In this document: in pieces, positions 49,246 to 61,200 of the stretch
Layout of the letters: the number at the start of each line of letters is the position of its first letter
Position numbering within the stretch: the stretch's first letter is position 1
NCBI GenBank assembly: GCA_964035545.1
Contig: OZ037766.1
Location: 33,087,773 to 33,151,772 of the forward strand
Reading direction: 5' to 3'
Length of the DNA stretch: 64,000 bases
DNA from: Bugula neritina
Lineage: Eukaryota > Bryozoa > Gymnolaemata > Cheilostomatida > Bugulidae
Notes under the pieces: generated by a model
Database searches by the model: none
What the model saw: only the letters and a program-made list of their open reading frames with translations
Told to the model about the DNA's origin: nothing
Program-made: the position numbers and the translations under genes

Positions 49246-51847
49246 AAAGTTTGCATAGCTTCAATTTTATCTCTGTAAGGCATAAAACAGTTAAATCCTG
49301 TAATAACTGATATCATTTGCATATCAAACTTTGTAAATGACTAGAGATATGAAGAATTTTTAAAAACTGGGAACAAGTTGTTTACATAATCCAATCTATT
49401 AGTCAGTTGGTTAGACACAGCAGGACTGTGAAGGATTGTAGCAAATATTAGTTAACTTCTAACGTTGACTAGACTAAGCTATGCAGGTAAAAAATAATGT
49501 GTGCTCTCAGTTACAGTAATTAGTCTACCTGTAGACATTCTGTAACCACCCATCTAATAGTAGTCTAGGTCATAATATACAAGAGGGGGGAAAGATGATT
49601 ATGCAGATACTGTTGGTCAGGTATTAGCATTTCTCTAAAGACACATTCAAGTTGGTACACCTGTGATGTACCTATAAGAAGGATGCTTAGACTATACACC
49701 AGGTGCATTTCTTAGACTTTGTTGGGTAAATCTATAAAAACAAGTCAATTATAATACATAAAATTATAGTAATTTACCTATAAATTAACTCAGTATGGTG
49801 AATTACATATCTAAATTATATGAGCTATATAAGAAATATGACTGAGATATAGCCTACATAATATTATCATAATTTAGAAATAAGGAAACATTTAGGCTGA
49901 TTTCACAAAGAGAATCAGTTTAATGTAAAAACATAAATTAACAAAATACTTTCATAATTTTTTATTTTAGTTTCTTATAAAGAAATATGTTTGTTAGCTA
50001 AAAGCTACAAGAATATAGGTTATCTCATATATTCCTCTGCATGCTTTTCTTATTCACCAGATTAACGTTATGCAATTTTTCAACTCGGTGAGACAGGGTA
50101 ATCCAGCTCCTAGCCCATGAACTTAACGCAGGCATTGCCCGAGTTCTCAACACCGTTCTCTGCCTGTGCAGGACCCAGTCTAATACAGGAAATAATAACA
50201 TATGCATATAGCAGTATGCTTGAACTTTAGGCAAGTGATTTCAGGTGCTTGAAACATACAGCTGTAACGAAACCAAACATGATGACACCTGTTGTATTGC
50301 TAACTTTTACGTCACTTTCCTATTACCAAATTTAGTGTACATTTCATTTATCCAATCATATTTCAACTTTAATGTGAATTAATTATTGTTAATAATGTTT
50401 AGAGTTTAATCAAATCTATTTTACAGCTGAGTATATTTTTCCTCTTGTTATTTACATATACGCGTGTACCAAATTGTGTAACATAAATTATGGTAAATAT
50501 ATTATACTACTGTGGGATATATTTTATTATGTTAAATATATCATAATGAACTATGTTAAATAAAGTGAAATGTATTACTAAGAAGTCAATTGCTGTACAT
50601 TATAATATGAAATGAGAATTCAATACAACTTTAAGAGATGAGTTCTAAACCATAACAAACACTGATAAGTATGTTAGAAGACTTAAGAGCTCATGTTAGG
50701 AGATAAGAGCCCATATCAGGTCCGAGTTATCTATGATTACTAAACGAGTGGCTTGAGAAAATATACTAACTGTTAGCTTTTACTAAGATCAAAGTGATCA
50801 CTTGTCACTTTGATCATTAGTACTGAATGGCCAATACTCATTTATTCTAAATTGGGCAGAAAAACTTTCAGTTGTGAGTGAAGTTAGTTTTATTTTCAGG
50901 CTTATAATAAAAACATTGCATAATTAAATTCAATACTTATAATTACATAGAACATATAAATAGTTTCCTACAAGTGAAGTTTTTATCTATAGTTATGTTT
51001 TATGAAAAAATTTAGATCCTGAAACAACATTGAAAAAATAATATTTTATTTCTCAGTATTTTTGAAAAGTAAAAGCAAATGACTTTCACATTAATTTTAT
51101 GACAGTTGTTTTTAAAAATTGTGCATATTTCATTGTTTTAATTTTTACTGTACAGCATATATATAGCTGTTAATTGAACCACTTTTGTTGAAAAGATTCA
51201 TTTTAAGTTGTTCTATTTTTTAATTATGACACATATGTAGCATGACTGTTAATTTTCTATCATAGCTGTGACTCTCAGTTCAGTTTAGACGTCAAAACTC
51301 TAACATCCTCAAACTCTGCAATGAAGCAATCTGAAGGAGTCTGCTGTTGTTTTATGCTCTGGCCAATGGAAATATTCTATTTGTATTCATTACATTTAAG
51401 TAATGGCTTGTAACAATAGCTGTCACAAGTTGCAGCTGTATAAGTTTGCATGATGAAATGTAACCTTCTAGCTTTTAGAGCATTAAAGCTGCTGCATTAA
51501 TCAGAAATGAGTAATTCCAGGAAACACCGTAAAAGTGCTAACTTCATTGAATAATGTATTCCGAAATTGATTACTACTGAATAGCAGACATATACTGTAT
51601 ACTACATATAGCAAGGAGGGGGAGGGGGAGGGGGTCTTTCCACCACTAATGTACTCAATAAACCAATATAATTACATACTCATGTACCTGCAAGCAACCA
51701 TTTCCACACACTAGTTGCCTCAGCTATCAAGGAAGTTGTAGGGAAGGTTTCAAGGTATATAAAGATGAATTAAATTTGTGTGCAAGCAGTATATTTCTAC
51801 CGTATTAAGTTATATCTGTATTTCAGTAGAAGTAATAAATATTGATA
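49246..51847. other. Intergenic stretch without a clear gene
   Basis: AT-rich sequence. One GC-richer island on the minus strand near 50050-50180 has an acceptor-like CTGCACAG followed by a short open frame (AENGVENSGNACVKFMG, then stop), but no matching upstream exon was found. The palindrome AAGTGATCACTTG lies near 50790, and a G-rich run at about 51615-51635. Confidence 0.45.
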
Positions 51848-54800
51848 ATGTATATGGACTCTTACAAGACGAGTAGCTTATTAGTCTTAGTTGTTCTCTT
51901 GGGTATGTTATATTATATATTATATTATATAAAAAAATACTGTATTATATTATATTGACTATATGATGTCATAAATGTTATATTTTATTATATGAAATGT
52001 TTCTTTGATTGCTGGTAAAGTTACCATTACTGTTTAAAGACTGAGCCATAGTGAAAAATTATTATTATAAATTTATTTAGATTTAATAGATTTGATTCCC
52101 ATAAATCAGTTAGGCAAATTTTTAAGACTTAGAATGGTGAGCTAGGTAGAATGGTGAGCTAGGTAGAATGGTGAGCTAGGTAGAATGGTGAGCTAGGTAG
52201 AATGGTGAGCTAGGTAGAATGGTGAGCTAGGTAAGATTAAGGTGAGCTAGGTAGGATTAATGTGGGCTAGGTAGGATTAAGGTGAGCTAGGTAGGATTAA
52301 GGTAGGCTAGGTAGGATTAAGATGGGCTAGGTAGGATTATGGTGAGCTAGGTAGGATTAAGGTGGGCTAGGTAGGATTAAGGTGGGCTAGGTAGGATTAA
52401 GGTAGGCTAGGTAGGATTAAGGTGAGCTAGGTAGGATTAAGGTGGGCTGATGATGCAACTAATTCTGTAGGAGGGATTTCTCCTGGAAGCAGCAGACCTG
52501 TAGTCAGCTACTTCAAACACTCGATGGCAAGTTTCACCAAAATAGTAACTGGATTTCTAATAATAGATGAATTTCTGGTGAGTACGATATCGATAAGATA
52601 CACGATATGATACATGATTTGATATACGATATGATATACAATATGATATATAATATGATATACGATATGATATACAATATGATAGACGATATGATATACA
52701 ATATGATATACGATATGATATACAATATGATATACAATATGATATACAATAATGTGATATACAATATGATATACAATATGATATACAATATGATATACAA
52801 TATGATATATAATATGATATACGATATGATATACAATATGATATACAATATGATATACGATATGATATACAATATGATATACAATATGATATATAATATG
52901 ATATACGATATGATATACGATATGATATACAATATGATATACAATATGATATAATTGGCATTGTTGTATTTAAACAGAAAAGTTTGTTTCCTCTAATATT
53001 GTATAAATCTTCAAGTCAATAATTGATATCAGCATATTTTATAAATTCTGACCAAAATTTCCTTACATGTTGCATATTATTGTCAGCTTATACTTAACTT
53101 GTGCTTTATAATATCTTATGACAACACAAGAAATATATATTATGTACAGTCAGAAACCTTCATTTCCTCACGTGGTATAAATATCTTGTGTTATTTATTA
53201 AGAGTAGAATATTGTATCTAGAAAAAATATATATTGTTAAATAAAGAGCAAATTAAACAGTTTACTTTAATGTTTAAAAAGTTGATAGAAAAATTATTTT
53301 AATTTTAATTTCAAAATGTTTGCTTTGTTTTAGGCTAATTATTTTATAAATGCTACAATAGATGACTCATCTAGAACAGTTGACTGTCCTTCATTGTTGA
53401 GTTTAACTAGACTCCAGGTGAGAGAAATCCATTATATTGCAATATAATATATTATATAACTATATAATATATTATATAACTATATAATATATTATATAAT
53501 AATATATTATATAACAATATATTACGTAACTTTCACTCTATGGCTGCATGTATGATCATATAACTTATGAAAGACTCAAATTAAAAACCTAGTCATTTAC
53601 TTTGAGATTTGGTTTAGAATGGTATTGGAAAGTGCAGTACCTCTAATACTTATCTTTTATATTTACCTCTGTATACTTACTTCTAACACTTACTTCTGGT
53701 ATTGGTTCTTGTAGTTTAGTGACTCTTTGAACGAAGATTACCTGCTGTTTGCCAACTGTCTCGCTCCATACGACTTCCTGTCCAGCACCAGCCGCAGCTC
53801 TCTGATAGACACCACTGCCTCCGTCATCTGTGGGATGAAACAGAACGCTGACTGCACGTCTGATAATGGAGGAAACTTTTATCCTGACGGTGCATTTCAG
53901 GGTCAAGGAACTTGTGATGAAACATGTAAGTGTTATAAGTATAAGTATTGTAATATAAATATTTATATATAATATGTTTTTTTATATTATATAAAATGTA
54001 CTATATATTATACGTTATATGCTAAAGTAGCTCACCTGTTTACTATTTATTATAACCAGTATCAAACATTAAAGTTATAGTTGAATTGTTTATAAAGCAG
54101 AACCAGTTTTATTTAACCTTTACTTGTTTTAAGGTGCAGTTTTTTTCTGATTTCAAAAATGTTTCATAAAAAATTACTGCAACAAAAATGTAGTTGAATA
54201 AATCACATTAATATTTACCAGTGTGCTGTTTAAAATAGATTGAAAATAATTATTTCATTTTGATTTGAATTTTCTGCTTTTGTATTTGCCTAAGAAGCCT
54301 GTAGTTTGTATTTGGTGTTAATGTTTACTGTAAAACATGTAAAACAGCTTTTAGTACTGTAGCTTCGCCTTCTGCTAGGAATTTACACTGAAGTAGCTGA
54401 TAATTAAATTCTACTCCACTTCTCTAACCCCCTTACAATAACTGCACCACTTCCTTAACTCCCCTACGCTAACTTAGCTTCAAAACCTGCTGTGTTACTT
54501 TCTGGCTTTTACAAAACTAAAATGAAAGTAGAAACAGTTTTAACATCGGTATGAATCTAAAGAGTAGGAGTTGATACTCATGGATTTCATTCTTTTCAGA
54601 TCTATAACTGCTATTGTTGTTATTCTAGCTTCTTTCCAAGGGAATCCAAATAATCATCGAGGTTAACATATTTGCAATATCTACACTCGCTCTTATTACA
54701 TTTTAGGTAACTCAAATCATAAATTTATTTATTAAAAATATCATAAATGGACCCAACAAGGAAATAATAATTTGACTCATTTAGGCATCTAATGAAGCAT

Positions 54801-55336
54801 GACTGCAATCTTGTAGAAAGTATATGAATAAGTAGCCCATCCCTTCCCGCTGGCTAGTAAGAGCATTAAAATGACCACATGACATTGTACTTTGTAAGGA
54901 AGTGGTCCAGTTTGGTTCCCAGCATAGTACATTGCATCATCCAATGAGCAACGAGCTAGCAACTTTTACGGAAAGCTTTAATCTTGCTAATCTTGACAAT
55001 GTTGTTCTAAGTATAACTAAACATGACTAGTATTATATTTGCACTTTAATTTAAATTGGTGTCTAGGCACATCAAAATATTGTTTATTAACATTTGTATA
55101 ATTTTATTATTAGATCTAACCATTTGATTAGTAGTTAAGATACTAGTACTAATGTACTAACACATTTTCATTGTTTACTTGAAACTTTATATTATAATGA
55201 GCAAACCGCCATAGTTTACAGCATTTACTTATATTTTTATTATTGTTATGCTTTAGATAGCAGAAGGAAAGTGGTGAATGCTTTGGCCCACCTTAGAGCG
55301 CAGCTAGACTGTGTCATCAACCCTGCCAAGCCTTGA
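51848..55336 (+). CDS. Small secreted cysteine-containing protein, family unknown
   Basis: Five-exon plus-strand gene: 51848-51902, 52471-52577, 53334-53417, 53715-53925 and 55257-55336. Every junction is GT-AG and the phases agree, giving about 178 residues. Exon 1 encodes MYMDSYKTSSLLVLVVLLG, a typical signal peptide. The mature part has six cysteines (in VDCPSLL, FANCLAP, VICGM, ADCTSD, GTCDET and LDCVIN), one N-glycosylation site (NAT in FINATIDD), and predicted-helical stretches such as SYFKHSMASFTKIVTGFLI and SRRKVVNALAHLRAQL. I do not recognise the family. Size, helices and even cysteine number would suit a secreted helical signal or defence protein; that is a guess. GC content of exon 4 is well above its surroundings, supporting real coding. 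Introns 1-3 carry dense tandem repeats. Confidence 0.72.
52133..52445. repeat. 17-bp and 20-bp minisatellite in intron 1
   Basis: First about five units of AGCTAGGTAGAATGGTG, changing into about eleven units of a 20-base form (GCTAGGTAGGATTAAGGTGG). It ends about 25 bases before the exon 2 acceptor. Confidence 0.9.
52605..52955. repeat. 12-bp repeat (ATGATATACAAT) in intron 2
   Basis: About 29 units of ATGATATACAAT with ACGAT variants, beginning about 30 bases after the exon 2 donor. It produces spurious open frames on both strands. Confidence 0.9.
53436..53530. repeat. AT-rich palindromic repeat in intron 3
   Basis: Repeats of ATATAATATATTATATAACT shortly after the exon 3 donor. Confidence 0.75.
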
Positions 55337-55345
55337 CATCCTATG

Positions 55346-55487
55346 CTGACACCTCATACACTGACACCTGATGCTGACACCTCATACACTGACACCTGAT
55401 GCTGACACCTCATATACTGACACCTGATGCTGACACCTCATATACTGACACCTGATGCTGACACTTCATACACTGACACGTGATGCT
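55346..55487. repeat. 28-bp minisatellite in the 3' UTR
   Basis: Five units containing CTGACACCTCATACACTGAC, starting ten bases after the stop codon of the secreted-protein gene, so probably transcribed as 3' UTR. Confidence 0.85.
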
Positions 55488-56447
55488 GATACCATAATTT
55501 GGACATAATTTAATTTAATTAATAACGTTCATTTATCAAAAACTTCTCAAATTTAGGTGCTAAAATTTAATCTCTGTTTATTAAAAGAACTATATGCTAT
55601 ATTTATTACTAATTGATAGCTTTTGCTGATCATTTTCTAGGAATCTCATTCCTAACTTGAAATGCTAGCAGCGTTTTAATAGCTAGAAAGTATCTTTTTA
55701 AATTATCAGTTAAATTGTTTTAATTATTCCATCCGACATTACGAACATATAAGCCCTGTTTAATCCATCCTCAGCACCCGCCTCTTTTCTATCTTTATAT
55801 TATGTTGTTATTTAACTAATTTATTTAACTTATAAATATATATTTTTGTGCTTTAATTATTCTGAGTCAATGCTGAATTTATCAACTTCATCCTACAACC
55901 TCTTTAATATTCACAAAAATAACTTATATTTATGAATTTTCTTTCCCTCCTTCACCTACATGTATGAGTCATTTAGACAAAATATATCATTCCAAACTTG
56001 TTCAAGTTATTTTGATGTCTGTATGCTTCTATTGATAGTCGTGAAATGTTAAGTGCATGCGGAAAACTTTGCAGAAAGGCTAAATAACACAGAAAATTGA
56101 TGGTATAAGTCCAAAGAAAATTATTGCCATTTCTTTGTGAAATGTGTTTACGAATTCCCTACTCTACAGTCACTGATAAACTTGCCTCTACTTTACTGAA
56201 ATTAATACCATTGCCTGTTTACTATGCACATTACTATACAAGTAAATTGACTCATTTGTAGTCTATGCATATTTGTAATAAATATATATATATATATTTA
56301 TATAATATATATTAACATAAATTATAACTATGCAGCAATGTGATTTTCTTAATTTGTTTTCTTGCTCCAAATTTTAGCCATCTCACCCCAAATTAAATAA
56401 AAGGTTCTTAGAGACTTATTCAACCAGATTCTGCTATTCATTTATTC
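55488..56447. other. AT-rich stretch without a gene
   Basis: No coding exon visible. A (TA)n run lies at about 56282-56300. Candidate poly(A) signals for the upstream gene are present but not unique. Confidence 0.45.
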
Positions 56448-56815
56448 TCAGTGTGTATACTATTGCTTTAAGTACCCCCTCCTGTCATCTGTATTCCAAA
56501 AACGCCCTATTTTATCTAGGGCCCGGGAGGCCCCGGTTGTGTTCTAGGCTTGAGATAAGACAACCTTTAGCTTTGAGCTGGCGCCTACAACTAGGCATAT
56601 GTACATGGGCGTTAAACAAGGCACCCCAGCTATAGGCATATGTACATGGGCGTTAGACAGGACGTGCCCACAACCAGCTGCTGTTGAAGTTCTCAATAAA
56701 TAAGAGAAATAGCTCTTTAGTTATGCATAATGTTATATATTGACAAAAAGAGCGGAGTATTCCGAATCAGTAAAGATTACACTTGTAACCAAATTTTTAA
56801 TCTTCCTTCTAATAT
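56448..56815 (+). mobile_element. Possible solo LTR of a retroelement
   Basis: A GC-richer block in AT-rich surroundings begins near TGTATACTATTGC. It contains two near-identical 24-base segments (around GGCATATGTACATGGGCGTT) and an AATAAATAAG poly(A)-type signal at about 56695. It ends at a TAATATTG/TTGGCGGCGAG junction that looks like an LTR followed by a primer-binding region. No second LTR, gag or pol is visible. Weak call from layout only. Confidence 0.25.
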
Positions 56816-58118
56816 TGTTGGCGGCGAGTACAGTTAGTAAAGCATAAAAAACCGCTGTTTATTTTCATACAACACCACATACAATTTATATAAAAACCTT
56901 TATTTAATAAATTACTACGACTAATATATTTACATTACTCCCAAAATATAGATAAAACAATAATAATTAGTATTGTCAATAGTCTTTTTTGTTTTTCAAT
57001 TGACATTTAGCACACTGTGGTTTTCGATTGCATTTTGAAGGCGTTACGGAAACTACACCATACAAGGTGTGAAAAGCAAAAGAGCACGAGAAAGCAACTC
57101 CTTTGTAGATAATGGAAAATATTTGATAATGTCGAGATCTGCTCATCATAGAAAGTGTTGGTTGGCAGTGCCGTGTAATTTCAACTATATAACAGAACAG
57201 ACTGTTTGACTGGCAGATGGTTTCGCCTCCAACCAAGCGGAACTAGTTTCAGAATAGTTGAAATACTTGTAGAATAAACTGAGGTAACTAATGAGCTCTG
57301 ATGGCAATGTCCATCACAAAGAATGTGTGTCTATTACTATGGTGCGTAGCAGTATGCACCTCCTGGTGACTAATATTCTAGCACTTACTAAGGCATACAT
57401 ATATAGTATAATATACTCTCACTTTACACCGAGAGAACATTGTGAGTTCTAGGCTCTATCTAACCATATAGTCATGAGCCCAGATCATTATAGCGACTCG
57501 CAACTCATGGAGTTACTTCAACTCACTCACCTAAATTTTCTCCTCTTAGAAAAATTAGTCAGACAGCAGTTTGCTTTATTATTCCTGCATTTGATGTTTG
57601 CCATAATGTTATAATATTATATATATAGTGAGTTTTATATCCAAAGAGTGATCATGGAGTTATGATTCAACTACTGGTAAAATGTTATTCTAATTTAAGT
57701 TTTAGGTTTTTAAGTAAATAAATGTATAAATGATTTTTGTGGTGCATATATGATATAGCAAAATACCATATCAAAGAGGTAAATCTTTACTGTAATAGAG
57801 TTAGGAGTAGTTTGGGAGTTGTCTTTCCAAACAAGTGATGAAGCTCATACTAATGCCTATAAAATATACTTTTATTTGTAAATTATATGGTATTTTATAG
57901 ACAGTGTAAATGTAATGATTATCATAACTTTAAAAAGTATCACATAATGAGAAATGTTTCGTAAACCCGTCAGCAGCATATCACAGAGTTATCTTCCCTC
58001 TGCGTGTTGAGATTTGATGGACTATAAATAGTGACTAAACAGCACCAGTGCTAAGATATCAGTAGCCTAGGTATAAAATATAGAGTCAGCAGGTAAATAT
58101 ATAGACTACCAGGCTAGT
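56816..58118. other. Intergenic stretch without a clear gene
   Basis: One minus-strand open frame (56976-57236, ending CNRKPQCAKCQLKNKKDY) is followed by an AATAAA at about 56905 on the same strand. It has no recognisable domain and could be chance. The rest is AT-rich and featureless. Confidence 0.35.
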
Positions 58119-58255
58119 TGTGGTCTGCTTATGTACCAGAGAACTCAAGCTATGTGTGGTCTGCTTATGTACCAGAGAACTCAAGCTATATGTGGTTTGC
58201 TTATATATAGGAGAACTCAAGCTATGTGTGGTTTGCGTATGTATCTGAGAACGAG
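58119..58255. repeat. 35-bp tandem repeat at the 3' end of the ABCG gene
   Basis: Four units containing TGTGGTCTGCTTATGTACCA. The last overlaps the ABCG stop codon (58217-58219), so the final residues RKPHIA and the stop lie in repeat sequence. Confidence 0.8.
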
Positions 58256-61200
58256 ATAAGTAGCCACTCTAGTGAGTAGCATGAGGGAGATACACACAAG
58301 TATGTGGTGCCACACTAGCCAACCCTCCTGGGTCAGTGTGTACTCATCTAGCAAATCTTGCTGGGGTATGTATCGGGTAGCATTTGAACTCATCGTAGAG
58401 TTGTCCCCACTCCTGCACGCTAGAAATCTGCTGTTTTCAGGGGCACATCTAAAAGGGAACAACTCCTTTACATGTCACATGAAAAACTCAACTGGTTTGG
58501 TAGTTGTCTTATAATGAAACCATATTTACTATATGAATACTTACTCTATATGAATACTTACTCTATATGAATACTTACTCTATATGAATACTTACTCTAT
58601 ATGTATACTTACTCTATATGAATACTTACTCTATATGAATATTAGTCAGGTCTACAGTAAGTATAGCGTAGTAGGCGTGTTGGGTGAAGGCCAGGTATTT
58701 GATCCACCTGAACCACACAGGCACATTTCTGACGTAATATCCACCAGCCAGAGTCAGCACAAGCATTGTGGTGGTCGAACACATCATTGATACTTGGATG
58801 TCGAGGATTAGAGTTGTATAGAACAGTCCAATACTCTGTGAATAATATCATAGCAATATAATATAGTAATATAGTATTGTAATATAATAGTAATATAATA
58901 GTAACATAGTAGTAATATAGTATAGTAATATAGCAGTAATATAATAGTAATAAAATAGTAACATAGTAGTAATATGATAGTAATAGCCTATAACAGCAGT
59001 ACTTCTAGAAAAGCTAAAGTTGCGTTTATACCTTCACGATTTTCGGTCAAAATTTCAATTTGGCCGGGTTGAAATTTCTCCGAGTTGAATTGCATTGTAA
59101 AAGCCACTCGTTGAAATTTTTGTACTGTGATAACTTAATCGGCCAATTTTAGAATAGGAGTAATAACTCCTTGTAAACATAGTTATTTAGTTATTACTTT
59201 GGCGATTAGACAACGTACTCATACGGTTATAATTATATTATAGCCTACGCCTTCTCAATTATCGCTTTTATGCTGTCCGCTTCACTAATTCACAACGTTT
59301 TACAATTTCAGAAAGTGAGCAATCACATCAATATGATTTCAACGAGTTTCAGTTTGACTATAAAGGGGTACCCGGAAAAGCATTATTAACTTAAACTCGG
59401 TACTTTTTTCAGCAGAGGTATAAACGCAACTTAACTCTACTAACACAAATACAACAGCTGTGTGGAATAGAAACTCACATGACTGAGTAAAGATGTCAAG
59501 GTCATGCACAGCCACATTTGCAAATAGACTGAGAACTTGATATTGATGACTGAGAGCCAGTAGGTGATGGTGATGTAGATCAGCGGTAGAATACAGAGAA
59601 GTGGGACATCACTGGAGAGTTTGGCTAAATAGTAGGCTGAGAGTCTGTAGTAACCCGCAAGTCTCTCTTTGTTTAGTACAGTCCGCTCTCCTGGGACTAC
59701 AATATTGATACTTTGCTATATAATACAATGTAATATAATACAATATAATGTAATAGTATGCAATATAATGTAATATAATATTAAGCAACATAGTAAGATA
59801 ATAATATAATATAATAAGATTATACATAATAATTATTACTATATAATATAATGTAATATTATAATAAGATAATGTAATGTAATAATATAATGGTGTAAGT
59901 TACTAGAAGTATACTTACACGACATCATTGCATCTATTAGAGTGTAAAATGCGAGGAGAATGAGAGTGAAGAAAACCTACAAACAAATATAACTATTTAA
60001 ATCAACATCTTCTGTAAATACAATAATTAGGAATTCAATGAATAATAATTCTAAATTTTATTACCCAGATGTTTAAGTCAACCTAAAGACAGAGCACCTG
60101 CTCTCATGACAGGGCACCTGCTCTCAAGACAGAGCACCTGCTCTCATCACAGAGCACCTGCTCTCATGACAGGGTACCTGCTCTCAAGACAGGGCACCTG
60201 CTCTCATGACAGGGTACCTGCTCTCAAGACAGAGCACCTGCTCTCATGACAGGTTACCTGCTCTCAAGACAGGGTACCTGCTCTCAAGACAGAGCACCTG
60301 CTCTCATGACAGAGCACCTGCTCTCATGACAGGGTACCTGCTCTCAAGACAGAGCACCTGCTCCAACACTGAAACTCACCAGACCCTGTCTGTCAAATAT
60401 GGCTGCCTCTTTAGATTCAGTTTTGAACCAGAGAACTCCGCTGAAGATGGCAGTGATGATAATCTGCAGGACGTTCCACTTGCTCAGTATTCGGGGGATG
60501 GCCTGCTTCAGTGACCTGCAACATACAGGTACAACCACCTTACCTGCGTGTCAGTAGGAGTTGTCTGTACAACCACCTTACCTGCGTGTCAGTAGGAGTT
60601 GTCTGTACAACCACCTTACCTGCGTGTCAGTAGGAGTTGTCTGTACAACCACCTTACCTGCGTGTCAGTAGGAGTTGTCTGTACAACCACCTTACCTGCG
60701 TGTCAGCACGGTGTACTGCAACCAGAACCCGGTCGGCCATTTTGCGCTGTACTCCGTCTTAAATCGCACCTCGTCAGAGTCAGTGGATGAGGAAGCAGAG
60801 TCGTCAAACTTGACATCTCCTGCGGTTGTGTAATATATTGTATAATATGATGTAATATATTATATAATATGGTGTCATATATTATGTAATATGATGTCAT
60901 ATAATATATAATATGATGTCATATATTACATGATATGATATTATATAATATGATGTCATATATTACATGATATGATGCTATCTGTAATATATGATGTAGC
61001 CTACGATATAATATAAAGTCATAACCAAATCATAAAACATTAAACACATAATAAAAAATGTCACAGTAAGTTCAATTGTCACTTATAAAGGAGCACTATT
61101 CTATAGGCAGCTCTAAGTTGAGGGTGAATGAGTGCACTAGTTTAGGGTTTTCAAGTTTAGAGTTGAGGAACTTGAGTCTAAACTTGAAAACCCCCAAACT

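Noticed and set aside
50025-50234. Minus-strand frame as a gene or last exon
   Set aside because: GC-richer than its surroundings with an acceptor-like site, but no upstream exon in phase and no recognisable motif.
52534-52961. Isoleucine/tyrosine-rich frames on both strands
   Set aside because: Product of the 12-bp ATGATATACAAT repeat in an intron.
58642-58851. Minus-strand frame in a different phase over ABCG exon 7
   Set aside because: The phase that continues ABCG exon 6 and gives membrane segments is the neighbouring one; this frame is its shadow.
60083-60362. CRISPR-like array
   Set aside because: Units are directly adjacent with no unique spacers, and the DNA is animal-type; this is a minisatellite. 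The same holds for all other tandem arrays here.
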